From Haliclystus octoradiatus (Eukaryota; Cnidaria; Staurozoa; Stauromedusae; Haliclystidae), in NCBI GenBank assembly GCA_916610825.1, contig OU744447.1, positions 5,773,402 through 5,837,401 on the forward strand: a stretch of DNA of 64,000 bases. The letters run 5' to 3'. A program made the position numbers and the translations under genes. Below the pieces are notes generated by a model. That model had not been told where the DNA came from. It did no database searches and saw only the letters and a list, made by a program, of their open reading frames with translations. Every line of letters begins with the position of its first letter. Position 1 is the stretch's first letter. Shown here piece after piece: positions 32,510 to 44,461 of this stretch.

Positions 32510-32830
32510 AGCAAGGTAAGTTAGTAATTGAGACGGCAATGCCCTACCGAAGGCACCCGTACCACTTCTCTATTTCTAGAGGAGTGGCTTTTTTCGCTGA
32601 GAGCAATGATTTTAAACGCTCTTTATTGGTCTCAGCCGCGACACTGCAGATCAATTTAACAGATTTTATGGCAGATAGGGCTCTATTGTCAATATCAATG
32701 CGCAACGATGCACCGCAACTACAAACAATGCAATTCCTCTGGACCATTCCATCCACCATCCTTAGATGGTACTCATTTGATTTTTTAGATAAAGTAAGGC
32801 TGAGTTGACCTTCGGGGGAATTGAACCTCA
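32510..32830. repeat. Dispersed repeat, inverted pair with 57050-57297
   Basis: Shared pieces, in opposite orientation, include the sequence around CCTACCGAAGGCACCC, CTCTATTTCTAGA, CGACACTGCAGATCAATTT and GCGCAACGATGC. One end carries a GGTTCAAATCC-like box in the 57-kb copy, so a SINE is possible but not shown. Confidence 0.55.
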
Positions 32831-33333
32831 GTCGATCAGATATGATCGGATCTGAACTATGTTGAGCAAGGTGGGGTATTAATTAAACAAAGAGATATTA
32901 GGCAAATTTATTTGTATGGTAACATGTATTAACAATAATATGTTACATATCTAACTGATAATATTTTCGCAGACAAAATGTCCTGTTGTCGTTCTGTGAA
33001 TGTTTGTAACTTTATAAAAAGTTTATATATCTCCCAAAGTTATATCCTTGCATCATTGTTAATTAACAATAACATATATCTATACATTATTACATTGTAA
33101 ACATTACTAAGGCAAAGCTTTTCTTGTAACTCGGGGAGTTTTGCGTGTTTATTTTCATCAGACGCTAACGATAAAACGCGTAAAATTCCGAATTACAGAA
33201 AAGGAGTTGCGTCGTTCTTGTTTCCAATATAATTATTCTCTGTTTTAATAAACTTACAGTACTTACATGTGTTTGCACAATTGATTATTATTACTACATA
33301 TTTTATAAGGTTTTGTTGTAGAATTATCATCAA

Positions 33334-33488
33334 TGATGAGGCAAAAGACTTTTCCGTTACTCAGAGTTTCACGCGTTTATTCTTCAATCATCTGACTGTC
33401 CGATGATCGTAAAACCGTCAACAGTGTCTGGTGATCGCAAAATAAACATGTGAAACTCCGAATAACGGGAAAGACTTTTGTCTCATCT
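33334..33488. repeat. Inverted-repeat MITE, GATGAGGCAAAAGAC family
   Basis: Ends GATGAGGCAAAAGACTTTTC and GAAAGACTTTTGTCTCATC are inverted over more than 40 bp with a short spacer. Related, more diverged units are at about 33108-33204 and 21112-21212. Confidence 0.65.
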
Positions 33489-33600
33489 TTGTTTCATTTC
33501 TATATTATGCTTTGTCTTAACAAACATTGAGCACTCTCACATACATGTGATTATCTCATATTATGTGTTTGTTATATAGATTCTGCACTGCGTATGAATA

Positions 33601-36344
33601 TTATAACTTTCTCCACATGCATTTTTGCCCAAATTCAAATTGCAACCTTTTGCCTTCAATTTTTCTTAAAATCTTCAACTTTTGATAATATCGTAATGTT
33701 CTTGACATTTTGTCATAAGACATTGTTGAACTGTTTTTTCTTTTGCCCCACAATTCTGCTAATCTTTTTGTATCTGTCAATCGGAATTCTTTTTTCACAG
33801 GATCGACCCATTCTATACAGCGATCTGATATACCGGATGTATTTAATAGTTCTTCGATAAATTCATAAAGATGCGTGCAACGATTAGCTAGAAAAAAACA
33901 AATGCACTTGTTCAATCCGATATCGGAAATAAACGGATTACAATCTCAGAAATGTCCTATTTCAATTTATTACTTGGTTCCTTTACTCAGTCTGGATATA
34001 TTTAATGATCTATGTTTACAAGAGTGTATCAGCTTCAAAGCTAAATGTACGTCCTATGATCGACTATGATCGTATATAATAAAGATATGATTTTTAACCC
34101 GATATCTGGAATTACAAATCATCATTAATCCTCTTATAAATCACCAGTACTGCATAAATATAGCTCCTTAATCCGATATCCGAATATCTTAAATCATCAA
34201 TAATCCTCTTGCATGTATAGTATAAATGTAACTCTTCAATGTCTGAAGTAGTTTATGATTATCCAAATTCTCATTAATCCCAATACACTTATAGTTTTCA
34301 AATGCAACTCCTTAATCCGATATCTGAAGTGTACTATAAATGCGATTCCTCAAGCCAATATCTGAAAGGATTTTCCTCATTAATTCATTTATAGTAGAAG
34401 CTAGAATATTTAGATGTTCAACTTCTATTTTCGATAACAAATGCAAACAACACGAAGATACACATTTAATAGTTTTATTTTATCAAAGTTGTTTTCCATA
34501 GGAAATACTGAGGATAGCAACTTTTGATAGAAATCATTTAATGATCGTCAGAGGTATTAAAATGATCATTATTTTTAAAAAGGGTTTACTGATAACTACT
34601 AGAATAAGAATAAAATATAATAGAATAATAGAATAACTACTGATAGCTACTATAATGTTTTTCTTGAACTTACGTTTTAATCTTGGTCGGTGATCTTTTC
34701 GCTTCTTCCCTGATTTTGTCACCTTTTTGTAATTTTCATGTGTTTCTTTTGAATCTGAAAACGAGAAAATATATCAATAAAGTTTCTGCTCAAAATTTAT
34801 CAAACATTCATCCTATTAGGTCTAGATTTTGTAAAATGATACAATTGAAGGGACGGACTAGTGATTTTTCTAAAAGTTTTAATGTGTTAAAATCTATAAT
34901 ATATGCAAAAAAATATCAATAATATACATCACTTGATGCTTTGTGTACAGGTTTGACTGAAAATAAAATGTTTGGAAAAAATAAATAAATGATGATTGAA
35001 ACAATTAATTATAATTCTGAATAATTAGTCCAACCAAATGTTAGAATTATAAGATCTAACATCTCTCTTAATTGAGCTCTCGTGTCTGCACTGCATGCGT
35101 TTAAATAATGCCAACGTTGAAACAAGAAATGTTCTGGTTCAAAGCAAATGAAAAGTACTTGAAGCAAGCAAATTATTCTTGCAGGAATTAAATTTTGATA
35201 TGCGTGTTGTGGAGAAGTTTGCATTTTTCTGTTTCAAGAAAAGTTTGCTTATTTCAAGAACATGTTGTTTTTTACAGCTCAAGTTATTCCTCTGTGTATA
35301 GGTACCGGACAACTATAATCCTTGGATTTTTCTATAGCATTGGATTTTTCATTGTGTTCATAAAAGCTGGTCAGTGCAATTAACTCAATGGTATAAATGC
35401 AGTAAATTTTCAGTAGGCTAGATTTTCAAAATTCGCAGTGAAATAAGCTATACTTGATTAAAAAAGTATTTCAGTGTTAACAAGTGTTTACATATTAGCA
35501 GTGGGATTATTTTGATGAAATTGTTATAGCTATACAATTGCTTCAATTGCGTTAAACCGTTAAAAATTGAGTTATTATGCCCATTTTATCACCCGAAATT
35601 ACGATTTTCTTAAAAAAGTTTCAAAATACTGGTGGATTCTTTCACATAAAAGATACCGTGCAACTTACACATTTGATTCTGGTATCCATATTCTTGTGAA
35701 GCAATCCTACTTGTATTTTTATCATCTTGTAAACTTTCATTTGTAGCATATTCATTATTTGGGTTCATCCAATTGATATTAGATGTATTTGTGTTTATAT
35801 TTTTCAATGCTTCATTAAGAGTATCAATAGCATTTAACCTTTCGATTGTTGCACTGTTTTCTGTTACATTTCGTATAATTTCTAAACAATCTTCCAAATT
35901 ATTATTCATTTCTGATTGTTCTAGGTTAAAAATAGATGGTTTGATTTCATCTAAGCTTGGATGGCTTGAATTTAATTCCATATATTGAATTTCTTCATTG
36001 GAATTATTTTGTATGATTTTAAAACTTTCATCATCGCCATTTAATTCTTCAGTAAAACTTGAACAACTTTTATCTTCAAAAATATCCATTGAATTTTGAC
36101 GTATTCCTCCAATGTTATGAAAAGTATTTTGATTATTTCTTGTTTCATTTTCCAATATCATATCTTGCTCTTCAGTTAATAAATTATTTATTTGATTATA
36201 TAAATCAAGGTTATTATTATTCTCATCTTTTCCGCGTATTATTTGTCCTATTACTTCATATAATTCTGTACAATTCAATCCTGTTACGAATGTAGGGCTT
36301 TCCATTGTTGCACGCTTATCGTTATAGTCACATAAAGTAACCAT
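33601..36344 (-). CDS. ETS-domain transcription factor A (ESE/ELF3-like)
   Basis: Three coding exons are seen: 36344-35669 (first ATG in the exon; an acceptor at 36359 means an upstream exon exists), 34754-34674 and 33887-33601. Phases agree (1,1), giving 347 codons from that ATG. Exon 1 is acidic and N-rich, with no recognisable Pointed domain. Exon 2 is strongly basic (SGKKRKDHRPRLK), like the AT-hook/basic segment before ESE ETS domains. Exon 3 is the ETS winged helix at the C-terminus: HLYEFIEELL, FRLTDTKRLAELWGKRKN, then recognition helix MSYDKMSRTLRYYQK with both DNA-contacting arginines. It ends EFGQKCMWRKL. ETS factors bind GGAA cores in the nucleus. The terminal FGxxxxxW resembles ELF3/ELF5/EHF, so ESE-like is the best family call. 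It is a tandem paralogue of the gene at 41607-43626. Confidence 0.85.
34755..35668. other. Intron of ETS gene A
   Basis: A fragment of the CTACTGAAAAC repeat family lies near 35395-35445. Nothing else is recognised. Confidence 0.4.
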
Positions 36345-38879
36345 ACGTACAAATATTCCCTGCAATTAATAGAAAAACAATTTTGAAATAGATAGCGTTG
36401 GCCAAGTACAATAACGAGGAACCTTCAGCACTGAGCTGTAAAATTTTTAACAAAATTTAAAGTATATCAGTTTTAATTATGTTAATCTTGATTTAAAATC
36501 TCAGGTGTTTTCTTTTATAATCTTTGGTGGTTTATCGGGTACGGTCCACAGACAGCTACCAAACTTTTCTCTCATGTTATGAATCTGTTCGGCATCAGGG
36601 TGAAGCCGAGGTGAAGTATATAGGGCCATACTATACAAGCGAATTGGCCGGTTTATATATGTATCAGCATTGAGAACATTCTTTTTTCTAAGAACACGTA
36701 AAATCGAGTTCGGTCTCGAATGTTCTTGAGTTTCTTAAGAAATGTCCGTCTGAAATGTTCTTAATTTTTGATTGAAAATGTATAGAAATATTACTGAAGG
36801 CTCAAAGAGTTCCAAATTGCTCAATTTAAAGTGTAGAAACAAATTACGAACATCTCAATTCATGAAAACTAATTTTATAAATAAATATCTTCAATTATTG
36901 AGTCTCAGAATGTCCTTAAATTAATTTTTTTCTTAAATTTTTCCAGAATTTGAGCCTGAATTTTCTTATATAAAATGTGTTCTTCTAAACAATCGGGTAA
37001 CGCAATGATGTATTGAATTTCTTAAACTGATTATTTGTTGAAAGTAAATTTAAATTTGCGTATACTCTAACAAACTTAATTAAGTCAGACCAAGATCAAA
37101 ATGTTTTCGAACCAAATTTTTTAATACTAGATACAGGGATTTATTAAAATAAAATTAAAGGTAAAATATTTGTTTTACTTTATAGTAGTAAGTAGGCCAT
37201 ATATATCATTATCTAATATATTTATTTGAGCTAAAATCAATTAAAACCTATTCATGAATTCATGAAAATAATGACAACACAAGTCGAAAGTATTTAGATT
37301 TATCGCACTTTCGATTTGAAAAATATAATTTTTTTTGGCTCTTATCTGGTTCAATCAACTCTTTATTCCAAGAACTATAACATTTCATGGTACAGCAATT
37401 TAATTTATAACTATCTCTGGCTACGTTACATAGTTTACTTAGATAATACATATATGCAAATTTATAGTAGAAAATAGGTCTATCGGTGGCCTTCATCTAC
37501 ATTTAAAATAACTTTACAATCCACCCACGCTCCGTGGGAATTCAAAAGAATTAGAATATATTTTTGAATAATGACTTAATAATAGTATCAATAAAATGAA
37601 TGTATTATAAAAGTTATAGTATCACTTACTGTTTCAAATTTGTTTCAAAATACTCCTCAAATGATGATGTTATGATATGACTACTCTTTGAAATGAATTA
37701 TTTGTAACTAATTTTTTAACTTTTAAAAATGAATTTTTATTATCATAACCGTTACGTCACACATACAAGATCATCTTCCTGTTTCCAGACTCTTGACTCT
37801 TGTGGTCATTCATTTAAAAACAAACAATCTTATTATGGCAGTCGAAGGATATACTTTATTTTACTATTAATACCATCTATAATCAAATTGATAACTTGAT
37901 ACTCGTTATCTTGATAAAGGAAATGTCCTTACTAAAAATTACATTGAGAATAGATATTTCAAATAAAATGTGTGTTCGAAGTTTTGTTGTTGTGCTCATG
38001 GCCTTATTCATGCTAGCTATATTATACTGCATATTTTTGTCGACGTTGTTACATTTAACCGTTGCTTGTTTTCTTAATTAATAATTAATGCATTTTTTGT
38101 GTTTATATTTATCATCGTGTAGTTGTATGGCTTAGGCGGTTTAGTTACGTGCAGATATTTTATTTATGCAAACCGTTTACTTTCTTTTATGTTTTGAGAT
38201 CGTTATATGGAATACAAATTCGGTGTATTTTCAACTTCTGGTAACTAAATTTATTTTTAAGATGTCTGTTTTATTTCATGATAATTATGATTTCATTCAA
38301 GAGCTGTCAACAAATACATCTATCATTTGATTAAATTGTGATAATTGAAAAATAAGGTTGAAATTTGGTTTCGAAACCCTACGGAAACCATCTTGAACTC
38401 ACCGCACCTTCCGTATATCAAAACCTTTGTGCAATCATTTTTAAATACATTAGTAATATTTCCATCCTATCTTACACTTATGACATTAATAGCAATTGAT
38501 AGAAATTAATTATTTTGATAATTACAAATTTAAAACTTTTATTCCATGGTAGGCAGTAGGGTAGTTTATGTGTAACATCGATTGAGGTGGAATCCCCCCC
38601 CTAGATAAAGATTTAATCATGATTTAATCCGAAAGTAATTTACTTTGTTATTTAGAGACTTGTGAATCGAAACAAATAGATCACGTTCTTTATAAATAAC
38701 TGATTAAGATGTTCCACATAAAATCTCAGCAGTATATAAAAAGTATTCTTAAAACACGTTAAATAAAAGATTGATAAAATATATATATATATATATAATA
38801 TAATATAATATCATATAATAAAAAGAAGTCAAAGACTACACATTCATAATTGTTACTAATAGTTTCATGCTTACGCAAT

Positions 38880-39256
38880 CATCAGACAAATAAACTAAAA
38901 AGTCTGTCAAAAATTTAGCTCTGTCAAATGACATCGAGCACTAATTTTGCTATTAGATAATATCTATAATAAATATAATATATCGCCTAAATAAATATTT
39001 ATTTGTAAATATAATCTTTGCATGTTCTTAATGAATGTTGTTAATCAATTTAATTTATTATTTGTTACTATTGTTATTTATTTATTTATTTTTATTTTAT
39101 TTTTTTGATATATTTTCTATTTTTTATTTTTTACTCTGTTATGTATGTATATATATAAAAAAAATTATTACTTTAAATGTTATAGTGTCCCCAATTAGTT
39201 TTGTAAAGTCGAAAACATTGACACTCAAATAAAGTTATTGGATTGAATTGAATTGA
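38880..39256 (+). mobile_element. LINE 3' end
   Basis: It shares GAGCACTA...TTTGCTATTAGATAA with the remnant at 20800-20850. It ends CACTCAAATAAAGTTATTGG followed by ATTGAATTGAATTGA, a poly(A)-signal-plus-short-repeat tail typical of some LINEs. Confidence 0.5.
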
Positions 39257-39727
39257 TACATTTGTCGTCAAAGGCTTTCATTTGACATTTATTGATGTTA
39301 GATATTCATTTCATTTTACAACAACACACTTTAATTTATATATGTGCAAGTTTATCAAAGTTTCAGGGCTGAATCTCCCAGCTTTGGAACAATATGATAA
39401 CAATTTGTTTGGCAGATCGTTCAACCACAAATTTGTAATCTATTTATTTTGTATCATATACCATCTATTGCCCATAGTACATTATTTATATACGGTACTT
39501 TATTCTCAAAAGATCATTCAATCCGCTTAAATTGAGATACATGTAATTGTGGCTAGTTGGAAGGACTGCCACAGTATTTGTAAATGTTTTTACGACCTCA
39601 AGGTCAATGACGTCATTTAAGGTCATATCTTTTTGTAAACTCTTTTCAAGTTGTCCATTGTTATTACCATGGGTGTGGTGAATAGTGCCTTAAGGGACAG
39701 ATCATACGATGCAGTCAGTATAATATA

Positions 39728-39958
39728 CACTATGAATTTTGAAAACTGAAAAACCTATTGAAACCTACCGAAAACTTACTGAATAGTTTTTTCACTAGCT
39801 TTTAAATTTTAAGGTGCGTTTCAGTAGTTTTTCAGTAGAATGAGAACAATCTAGATTTAAGTGCCTGGTGAATTTCAGTATGGTCTCAGTAATCCCATTC
39901 CAGTAGGTTTTCAGTAGGTTTTCAGCTGAAATTCAGTATATTCAAAATTCATACTGTA
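39728..39958. repeat. ACTGAAAAC MITE, most complete copy
   Basis: It starts TATGAATTTTGAAAACTG and ends CAGTATATTCAAAATTCATA. Both arms consist of CTACTGAAAAC-like units in inverse orientation, so the whole 230-bp unit can fold into one long hairpin. Confidence 0.6.
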
Positions 39959-41173
39959 GTGTTATATTATGGTTTAGATCATTTCCAATGCTGTATGCAT
40001 ATTTTGAAACGGTAAACGAAAGTTTGAATATAACTAAATATAATTCAATGTAGATTTCTCTGATAATTCGAATATACTGTATATTATTATAAATTAATTG
40101 TATAGGCTAAACATCAATGTGAGTGCTGATTTGAGTACTGGCAAAGTTTATTGGATGCTTGAATATCGGCAGCAGAAGATACATTTTAATAATTTGAATA
40201 GTCTAAAACCATGCACATATTCTGGCCTTTCTAGTGATATATCATGCATCATCTTCCGTGCAGTAGCGATTGCGTGATGATGCGTCATTGAACACACAGA
40301 CGATTCAAGGTAAATTTAAAAGTAGATATATAAATAGTTCTATATAATGAATAATCATTTAATGTATCAGTGAATAGTGTAATATGACATAGCGGATTTA
40401 GAACGTTATTTCTACTCGTCATGTCACTGTTGCATTTTCGCCTTTCCTCGTCAAAATTGGTCTTGAGCATCGTATTTTGGAGATTGTCGTGTCACACTTT
40501 TTGAAAACAAAAAAGAAACGATATTATTTACCACAAGAGAGTTTTACCATGATGTTCGGCCGACATCACTACATTTTTACGCACAAAGTGAAAGGCGAAA
40601 TCGTTACATTAAATATTTAACTGTTAATTCGGATCCTGCTGGCTACTTTTCATAAAGTATTTGAAAAAGAGCTATATACCTTCAGAGTTGAAACTTTTCC
40701 TTGGGGATGACAAGAAGCCAATTCGCACATGTTACATTTTCATTTTTCAATCATATATAATTGTGATTGGCATTTGTCATTGACCAGGAGAGGTTTGATT
40801 GCTGTTTTGGTATAACCGTAACAATGGGATGATGAAGACATGGTAGTAGGTAGTCGAAACGTTGCATACATAGCAAGAAGATCAAGAAATTGTGTCAGTG
40901 ACAGATAAAACTCAACCACAATTATTATAAGTATATATGTTGAACAAAAATCAACTATATATATTGTACTGCAAATGTAAACATTTAAATTAATGTCAAC
41001 GCAACAGTTATTGTTATTTTATCTGGGATTTTGAATGATTACAATTATACAAGAAGCCAGAAAAGTTACAATGAACAGATGCCTGGATTAACAATACTAC
41101 AGCTATATATTAAAACCAAAGTTGTAAAATATTTTTTTAAAGGTTTACTTGATATAAATTTCAATATAATATT

Positions 41174-41292
41174 TATGCGATAAAAAAAAACTCAAGCAGT
41201 AATTGGTGCAACATTTTCGATTTAAATGCCTGAAGATGATTTTAGATTAAATTGAAACTGTTGCATCAATTACTTTGTGTTTTTATCGCATA
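41174..41292. repeat. Short hairpin MITE
   Basis: Inverted arms TATGCGATAAAAA / TTTTTATCGCATA extend inward through AGTAATTGGTGCAACA / TGTTGCATCAATTACT, with a spacer of about 40 bp. Confidence 0.6.
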
Positions 41293-41606
41293 TACCATCA
41301 TGAAATTTGTAAAATATTTCCAGAGAATAATGATTATAGATCATCTATAACTGTATAAAGTAAGTCTTTATAAAAGGTTTTTGCGGGGATTTTTGTCATT
41401 TGAATTCATGTCATGTTAGCTTTTTTTCAAATTGTTTTAATCTTGTTGGATGATATAAAATTTTTGTAGACATATTTCCACAACAATCTTGTTTGCATTG
41501 TATCCATGTGGAGAGAATAATCTTTCCTTTTTCCAGTTTTGAAAATATTTCTCCTCTCTCTTGTTGTTTTCAAATACAAAATATAATATTTGAAAAAATA
41601 CCTTCT

Positions 41607-43626
41607 TTATAATTTAGTCCATAACCTTGCTTTACCAAATCTAAAATGTAATCTTTTCTTTGGCACACGCTCCAATATTTGTAATTTGTAATAATACCTC
41701 ATTGTTCTTGCCATTTTTTCGTATGTCATGCGACCTCGATTCTTTCTTATCCCCCATAATTCTGCTACAGCTTTTGTATCAATTAAACGAAATTCTTGCT
41801 TTTCTTTACATGTCCAACTTATTACATGTGTACCATAATCATTACTTTCAAGTAATTCACGTAGAAATTGCCATAAATGTATGCATCGATTAGCTAAAAA
41901 TGAAAACAATATTATCAACAACTTTTTCAAAAACATATATGTGCTCAAGCTTATCATAATTAATTTTAGTTAAGCAAAACAAATGTATGGCTGCTTATAA
42001 GCATAATTGCACAAAAAACCATGTGCTCAAAAGCTGCTCGTTAAGTTTTCGTTTTAGAATATAAATAAATATTAAATTATACAATTTACAACCTTGGTTG
42101 TTGACTTATAGAGCTTTTTCACATCGGCCAACGGTTGGTGTGGCATAACAATGAATCTAGGGGTCACATTCTTTTCATAATACGCAACCACGGTTATCAA
42201 TCTTTTCTTTAAATAATTCTTGATGGACTTGTTGGGAGCCTGTGAAACAGCTCTATATGGGTGGGAACCAAAACCTCAATATTAAACATCAAAACATTAA
42301 CCTGTTTTGAGCGACCGTTGTGCAATGATTGCTAGACCATGTAGCTTTCTCCTCCTTCAACCCTTCGACCTTTATCCACGTGCAACTGCGTGATGGATCA
42401 GCCGAATAACCTGCATGCACAAGGTTTCGTGCGTGAACCAGCTGAGTAGTATAGTGGACATGCGGTAAATTGGATGTTGTTTAATAGCGTATGCTTATAG
42501 AGTTTCACTTCCGAAACCTTTTTGCCGCCAGAGATATCTCACAAATAATGTCATCTAAAATCGAATTTGTTTTTGTTTACTCACGCTGAATCCTTATTTT
42601 CTTGTGTTTTTTGCCCTTTCGTGATGCTTTCATGTTCTGATATTCATTGGGAGCTGAAACGAGAGCGAATTGAAAAAAGCATTAAAACAGATAAATAAGT
42701 GGTAATATTCTCGTTGTCTACTAGTATCCGAAAAGGCCTTCACAATAATACTGTATGCTGTAATATCTTGTGTGTAGAAGCGCATGACATCGTAACATAC
42801 TTTTCGTTCATGATATATATAATAAAGTAATATTCATTTCATAATAATAATACAATGAAAGAAAACAGTTGAATCCGACAATAACGGTATGTTAGGGAGA
42901 CAAACTATGTTTCCGGTTTTGGCCAAATCCGTTGTTAGTGGTACATATATAGCAAAATTTAACCGTAAATTACGCGGTATCGGATTGGTTGGCATACTGT
43001 TATTGACATAATACCGTTAAAGTAGGAACCGTTATTGCCAGATTTTACTGTATTTATGTGTGACGCTGATATTGCGATAGAGGCATTGTCCCCCATAAGT
43101 TTATTAAGGGAGACAGTAAACCGAATTCCAATGTGAAACTGATATAATTATCGAATATTATACCTTCAAGTGCACAATGTGGGCGATCCTCAATAGTTAA
43201 ATCTTTCGGTTGTGTTAATTGAAAAGTAGTAAATGGGCGCATGAATAAATTTTCTTGCGGTTTTGTAGTATTCGAATCTTGTGAATATAATAAATCATTA
43301 TATAGTAATGACACTGATGAATCGAGAAGTAGATTATGTGATGTTTGAAATTGATTTGAAAATGTGTTCAATGTTGGTGAACATGGTACACTCGAAGGCG
43401 AAGGAATAAAATTCGAATTTTCACAAATGTTTTCTAATGTAGTTATATCTTTAATAATATCTTCATAAAGCTCTTCAGGTGAGCTTGAGTGTAAGGTAGT
43501 ATTATCTATTAAAGGGGGCGTTAACGTCGTACAATTCGAATTCGCTGGATAGCTATTTGTTGACCATGGAAATGTTGACAAGGCAAATTTTTCAGCAAGA
43601 AGCAGATCATCCAATGCGATCCTCAT
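41607..43626 (-). CDS. ETS-domain transcription factor B (ESE/ELF3-like)
   Basis: Exons 43626-43164 (ATG at 43626), 42653-42585 and 41893-41607 join with phases 1,1 and code for 272 residues. Exon 1 starts MRIALDDLLLAEKFALSTFP and is S/T/P-rich and acidic, without a Pointed domain. Exon 2 is basic (ASRKGKKHKKIRIQ). Exon 3 is a C-terminal ETS domain: HLWQFLRELL, then FRLIDTKAVAELWGIRKN, recognition helix MTYEKMARTMRYYYK and the ending FRFGKARLWTKL. The ETS exon is 287 bp, exactly as in gene A, and its intron enters at the same place (C/CTAATCG). It probably binds GGAA sites as a sequence-specific regulator. The basic exon plus terminal FGxxxxxW resembles the ESE group. No poly(A) hexamer was noticed close to the stop. 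Confidence 0.88.
42109..42256. repeat. MITE, TAGAGCTTTTTCACATCGG family
   Basis: This copy in ETS gene B's last intron is nearly collinear with 31128-31275. Ends are inverted (TAGAGCTTTTTCACA / TGTGAAACAGCTCTA) with TA on both sides. Confidence 0.65.
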
Positions 43627-43739
43627 CTTCAAATTATCTTAATCTTTAATCCCAATCTGGAATAGAAATTTTCAAATAGGATTATATCTAGATTATTATC
43701 ATTTTATTAATGTCATTTATTATAATTAATGCAATTTTC

Positions 43740-44145
43740 GTATTAGCGTCTCTGACATGTTGAGCCAACTAAATTGGTTGAATGTCAGGGACAAAATAAA
43801 ATTATAGAGGCTGATTTCCTGTGTATATTAGATGAAATGGAGAAGCGCTCCTCCTTCCGCCATTCATACAGCAATTCACAATTCTCGTACTCGTTCTCAT
43901 CACAAAAACAATATCCCATCAATCATGCTATCACGGACACTCTTTAATGCGTCGCTCTCAGCGCTCATTGGACCTCAGATGCCAGTCACTTGAATTTTAT
44001 GGACGTTGCCATATACGTTCCATCAAATCCTGGTTTGTTCAAAAGCAAAACCTCATTTTCAATGGAACGAGGAATGGCGATTTTCCATCCTCAAAAGTTG
44101 CGTGTCCTAGCTCTTTTTTACTGAATAAATGATGATGATGATGAT
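43740..44145 (+). mobile_element. 3' end of a LINE, with (ATG)n tail
   Basis: Open but broken frames resemble the end of a LINE reverse transcriptase. The sequence ends CTGAATAAATGATGATGATG, like the remnant at 31950-32490. Both begin near a short GTCTCTGACAT...ATGTCAGGGAC inverted pair. Confidence 0.5.
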
Positions 44146-44207
44146 ATTCAACCATCATATCCAACCAGAACTCCCAAGCCTTAAAATGTTCAGGGGATTT
44201 TTTTCTC

Positions 44208-44461
44208 GGAGGGGTACTCCAAAATGAAGGCTATACGGGGACGTGCAACTTTTTTTGGGTCCATATTCCAGCTGACAAAATAATTTTTGGGTATGAGATT
44301 TCAAATTTTGGAGCGTTTGGGTATCTTATTTTTGACTTTTTCAAGAATTTTTGAAACATTTTAGCATCATTTTTGTGTAGTTACTAAGAATAAATCAACC
44401 TGCTGGAACTTTTTGGGAAGCATCACCCCCCGTCCCTGAAGAGCTTGAATTACCCCCCCCC
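44208..44461. repeat. Repeat with G-run/C-run ends
   Basis: It starts GAGGGGTACTCCAAAATGA and ends TGAATTACCCCCCCC. A homologous copy is at 56191-56508. Shared interior: CTATACGGGGACGTGC, GAGATTTCAAATTTTGGAGC and TTGACTTTTTCAAGAATTTTT. Confidence 0.65.

Larger units (their letters stand above)
36366..41606. other. Spacer between the two ETS genes
   Basis: It contains a LINE 3' end (38880-39256), an ACTGAAAAC MITE (39728-39958), an (AT)n run near 38780 and a 119-bp hairpin repeat at 41174-41292 (TATGCGATAAAAA / TTTTTATCGCATA). The upstream exon(s) of ETS gene A should lie here but were not identified. Confidence 0.45.

Noticed and set aside
32431..32808. Open frame beginning with 20 methionines
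   Set aside because: It is the (ATG)n tail of a LINE running into a dispersed repeat.
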